DNA of 32,411 bases from NCBI GenBank assembly GCA_043783155.1, contig JAYVZS010000066.1, positions 1 through 32,411 of the forward strand, read 5' to 3'. Under the pieces are notes generated by a model. That model did not search any database. It saw nothing but the letters and a program-made list of their open reading frames with translations, and had not been told where the DNA came from. The position numbers were made by a program, and so were the translations under genes. This stretch comes from JAPLDA01 sp043783155. GTDB taxonomy: Bacteria; Bacteroidota; Bacteroidia; AKYH767-A; 2013-40CM-41-45. This document shows, in pieces, positions 29,794 through 32,411 of this stretch (its first letter is position 1; each line of letters begins with the position of its first letter).

Positions 29794-32259
29794 TCAGAAA
29801 TTTCCTTTTAATCCGAAAACAAATCCTGCACTTGCTTTTTTACTGTCTGCAAAGGAAGTAACAAAATCAATACGCACGAAACTTAGTTTCTGAAGTCCCA
29901 CAGAAAGTTCCATGTAGTTTTTTACCTTATCGGAATACAGATAATGAATACCCGCGACTTCCGTGAGTTTTAGTTTCCTGATGAACGGAATCTTATTCAG
30001 GATAAACCCTCCGAAGTTTTGTTCTCCATGAGCTTCCACATACGGATCTGTTGTTGAGTATTGGTAATAATTAAGCAACTTGAAATCATCTAACCTGAAC
30101 GATGAAAGAAAAGTCTGGTTACCATTGAAATGATGATCGTCCATCAGGTAAAGCGCTTTTCTGTTCATGAATTTTCCACAGGAAACAGAATAGTTTAATG
30201 TGCCAAGTAATCCAAGCCGCATCTCATCCGTAATGCCCGCATTCACAAAGTCGTAATCCACATCGCTGCCTGCAAGGTCTTTGATGCCTTTACGGTAATG
30301 GATTTTCAGCGAAGGATATTTTGAACCCAGAATAAATTTTCCTTCCGGACTGTTGATGTATTCCTGCCTGAAGTGAATCTGAACAGACAGATCAAGTGAG
30401 ACCGATTTATTATTTTTGAAATGTAAACTGTCAGATACCGGGTACAACGGATCGTTCGATGTGTATTCACGGTTTTTTACATCGATGAATGAACAATTCG
30501 TCCTGTTAATCAAGGGAAAACGGTTCGCATATTCGATGCTTGTTTCAAGACGAAATCCATTAAATAATTCAGCTTGATGCTCAGCAAGGAAAAATCTTTT
30601 TTCATAAATTTTCATGAAGTTCTTTTCTGCAAGCAGACTGTATGCAGTATTGATCAGTTCCGTTATCGGCCGGTTTGCATTAAACTGTGATACAGACGTT
30701 CCTGCTATCAATGAGTATGATGCTTGTTTATCAGGATTGTACTTCCTGTAATAATAAACACTCTCGTTGAAATGTTTATTCGCGAATCCATACCGGAGCG
30801 TTGTCCCGTATCCCCGTTCACTCCAAGGATCATCCTTGAATCGTTTTGTGTGGAAGATACTCATCCCCACATTTAAACCCTCTGCAGTATTGAACTGAAT
30901 ATTTTTAACAAGCGGTGTAAATGAAAATGATTCCTTCGAGAAACTTTTTTTCAGGCGATAACCGCTAAACAGCAGGCTACCAAGTGTAAACTTGTTCTCT
31001 TTTTTATCTACCGAATCACGAAAGTGTTTTGATGCATATACAATGGCTGTACTGTCGCGCGTATGATAATCCCTTACTTCTTCCGCAATTAATGGAACCG
31101 GACGTGTAAGTTGCCAGTATGAAGAGTCTTTCTTATTCGCGTCGGCGTTTATTTTCATTACTTCTCCGTTGAAAAAGCGGGACGAAAAATCAGGGTGAAC
31201 ATTGTAGTTGCTGTTGATGCCAAGCACCACTCCCCTGCCGTGAAAACCAAATACGCTGAACACAAAATTCAATTGGTTTGAAAAATTCATCCATGTATCT
31301 TTTTCCACAGGAACATAAGACTGATGAATCTCAAGGGTATCAATGAATTCAATCTGCTGGGCTTTGGTAATGAACAGATCGGTACTGTGAATTCGCCAGG
31401 AATCATCGAGAATATAAATATCGCCCTGGAACACAGGATCCGAAGGACGTTTCGGAATCACTTTAATTTTATTTACCGTTTCACCATTCTCCGTATAGGT
31501 GCCTTCGAGTCGGAATTTATAATAGAACAATGCCGAGGGTGAAACAGGTGAAACAAATCCACGCTCACTTAAATCATCCAGGCGAATCAGACTCTCATAC
31601 ATGTTAAACATGATCAGGTCGGATGCACGGTTAAAACTGAATGACCGGTTATTTCCACTGACTCTCGAAGAGACCATCACTTCCTTTGTTCGATCCGGAT
31701 AACTGAAATAAAACTTTGATACAGATTCGCTCAGGTAAACAATCCCCGTTGTTGAATCCAGTACTTGAGTGAGATCAACATCCTGTCCCAGAATTTTTTT
31801 GGGATGAGATGTAATCTTCTCCGTTGATTTCACATACGCATCGCAGGAATAGTTTTTCACCTGGTTCAGATAAAATTTTCTTTTCTTCTGCGCATGGCGA
31901 ATTATTTCGTAAGCAGGATCTTCGGACGAAGCTTTCACCATCACTTCTTTTAATTGGTATGCTTCGGGAATCATCTGAACATTCTTTGTCAGGGAATTTT
32001 CAGTGATGCTTATTTTTTCAAGGTGCAGTTTGAAACCAATCAACCGGTAAGCAAGGTTGTATTCACCTGCTTTCAGTTCGAGCGTGTAATTGCCATCAAT
32101 GTTGGCAGTAGTTCCAATCGTTGTGCCCTGGATGTAAACAATTACAAAAGGAAGCGGCTGATTCTTCTCATCGGTAATTTTACCGCTGATTACCGCAGCA
32201 TTCAACGTGCGCATACTAAGAATTAAGATACAGAAGAAAATTAATCGCATTGAGTTCAT
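29794..32259 (-). CDS. DUF5686/carboxypeptidase-regulatory-like outer-membrane protein
   Basis: Large exported protein of 821 residues. It has a signal peptide (MRLIFFCILILSMRTLNA, cut near residue 21) and a CarboxypepD_reg-like beta-sandwich (about 22-105: ISGKITDEKNQPLPFVIVYI, then GTTANIDGNYTLELKAGEYNL), as at the start of TonB-dependent receptors. A long DUF5686-type region follows. The last 300 residues are rich in alternating aromatic and polar residues, suggesting outer-membrane beta strands, and the chain ends in an aromatic residue (GLKGNF). The role is unknown. The start overlaps the stop of the upstream GT9 gene (ATGA), which supports translational coupling; Met4 is the alternative start. 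Confidence 0.82.
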   Translation of the reverse strand: MNSMRLIFFCILILSMRTLNAAVISGKITDEKNQPLPFVIVYIQGTTIGTTANIDGNYTLELKAGEYNLAYRLIGFKLHLEKISITENSLTKNVQMIPEAYQLKEVMVKASSEDPAYEIIRHAQKKRKFYLNQVKNYSCDAYVKSTEKITSHPKKILGQDVDLTQVLDSTTGIVYLSESVSKFYFSYPDRTKEVMVSSRVSGNNRSFSFNRASDLIMFNMYESLIRLDDLSERGFVSPVSPSALFYYKFRLEGTYTENGETVNKIKVIPKRPSDPVFQGDIYILDDSWRIHSTDLFITKAQQIEFIDTLEIHQSYVPVEKDTWMNFSNQLNFVFSVFGFHGRGVVLGINSNYNVHPDFSSRFFNGEVMKINADANKKDSSYWQLTRPVPLIAEEVRDYHTRDSTAIVYASKHFRDSVDKKENKFTLGSLLFSGYRLKKSFSKESFSFTPLVKNIQFNTAEGLNVGMSIFHTKRFKDDPWSERGYGTTLRYGFANKHFNESVYYYRKYNPDKQASYSLIAGTSVSQFNANRPITELINTAYSLLAEKNFMKIYEKRFFLAEHQAELFNGFRLETSIEYANRFPLINRTNCSFIDVKNREYTSNDPLYPVSDSLHFKNNKSVSLDLSVQIHFRQEYINSPEGKFILGSKYPSLKIHYRKGIKDLAGSDVDYDFVNAGITDEMRLGLLGTLNYSVSCGKFMNRKALYLMDDHHFNGNQTFLSSFRLDDFKLLNYYQYSTTDPYVEAHGEQNFGGFILNKIPFIRKLKLTEVAGIHYLYSDKVKNYMELSVGLQKLSFVRIDFVTSFADSKKASAGFVFGLKGNF

Positions 32260-32411
32260 GCATTTTTTTCGGAAAGTTCCATCACTGCATTGTAGATCAT
32301 GGAAGAACTGATCAGTTGCATACAGTTCGGAATGAAATCACATTGTTGCTTATAGCAGACCAGGCAATCCATTTCAGGCTGAATTTTTATGGTGCGTCCG
32401 TATCCTTCAAT
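32256..32411 (-). CDS. Glycosyltransferase family 9, C-terminal end (partial)
   Basis: The final 51 residues of a gene whose start lies beyond the right edge. The tail has spaced cysteines in CLVCYKQQCDFIPNCMQLI, the C-terminal pattern of ADP-heptose:LPS heptosyltransferase-like GT9 enzymes, which add heptose or other sugars to the LPS core at the inner membrane. No active-site residues are in view, so the substrate cannot be told. Its TGA overlaps the ATG of the DUF5686 gene by ATGA. Confidence 0.6.
   Translation of the reverse strand: MEGYGRTIKIQPEMDCLVCYKQQCDFIPNCMQLISSSMIYNAVMELSEKNA

Overview
The window is chromosomal DNA of a member of the Bacteroidota. Three things support this. Several promoters carry the TAnnTTTG -7 box of this phylum, ribosome binding sites are not conspicuous, and the gene content is typical: an Rpb6-type RNA polymerase omega, a DUF4835 protein, a long LptF/LptG permease, a DUF5686 outer-membrane protein and the order bamD, omega, coaBC, DUF4835, recN, fabI. 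Nearly all of it looks like core genome. I see no prophage, integrase, transposase gene, CRISPR array, rRNA or tRNA.

Layout. 1-3600: a minus-strand pair (LptF/LptG-type permease, then a GT4 glycosyltransferase, both starting with GTG) diverges from an unrecognised 206-residue protein across only 23 bp. 3600-6040: small genes separated by repeat-rich spacers: a TIP30-like Rossmann protein, a secreted Spy/CpxP-like protein, a small Dabb-like protein and a cold-shock protein. 6121-9350: a Uup-type ABC-F ATPase and an MFS exporter. 9507-17214: the bamD, omega, coaBC, DUF4835, recN, fabI string. It is broken up by a strong terminator plus a 100-bp inverted-repeat element before coaBC, and by a MORN-repeat gene on the other strand and an acetyltransferase before recN. 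17289-28284: clpC on the minus strand diverges from gyrA across a 368-bp regulatory spacer. gyrA is followed by TPR protein, M16 peptidase, TPR protein, and the two TPR proteins are clear paralogues. 28562-32411: a membrane-anchored glucosaminidase meets a minus-strand group made of the end of a GT9 glycosyltransferase, a DUF5686 outer-membrane protein and a YkgJ-type cysteine-cluster protein.

How the genes relate. The recurring theme is envelope biogenesis: LPS transport (LptF/G), outer-membrane protein assembly (BamD), glycan transfer (GT4, GT9), fatty-acid synthesis (FabI), peptidoglycan cutting (glucosaminidase) and several exported TPR or peptidase proteins. It is mixed with informational genes (omega, RecN, GyrA) and protein quality control (ClpC).

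I did not find a convincing new multi-gene system. The items most worth a second look are a MITE-like 100-bp element, a nested palindromic intergenic element, matched repeats in the clpC/gyrA spacer, a CoaBC lacking two residues important in the E. coli enzyme, a cysteine-rich membrane glucosaminidase, and the TPR-M16-TPR cassette.
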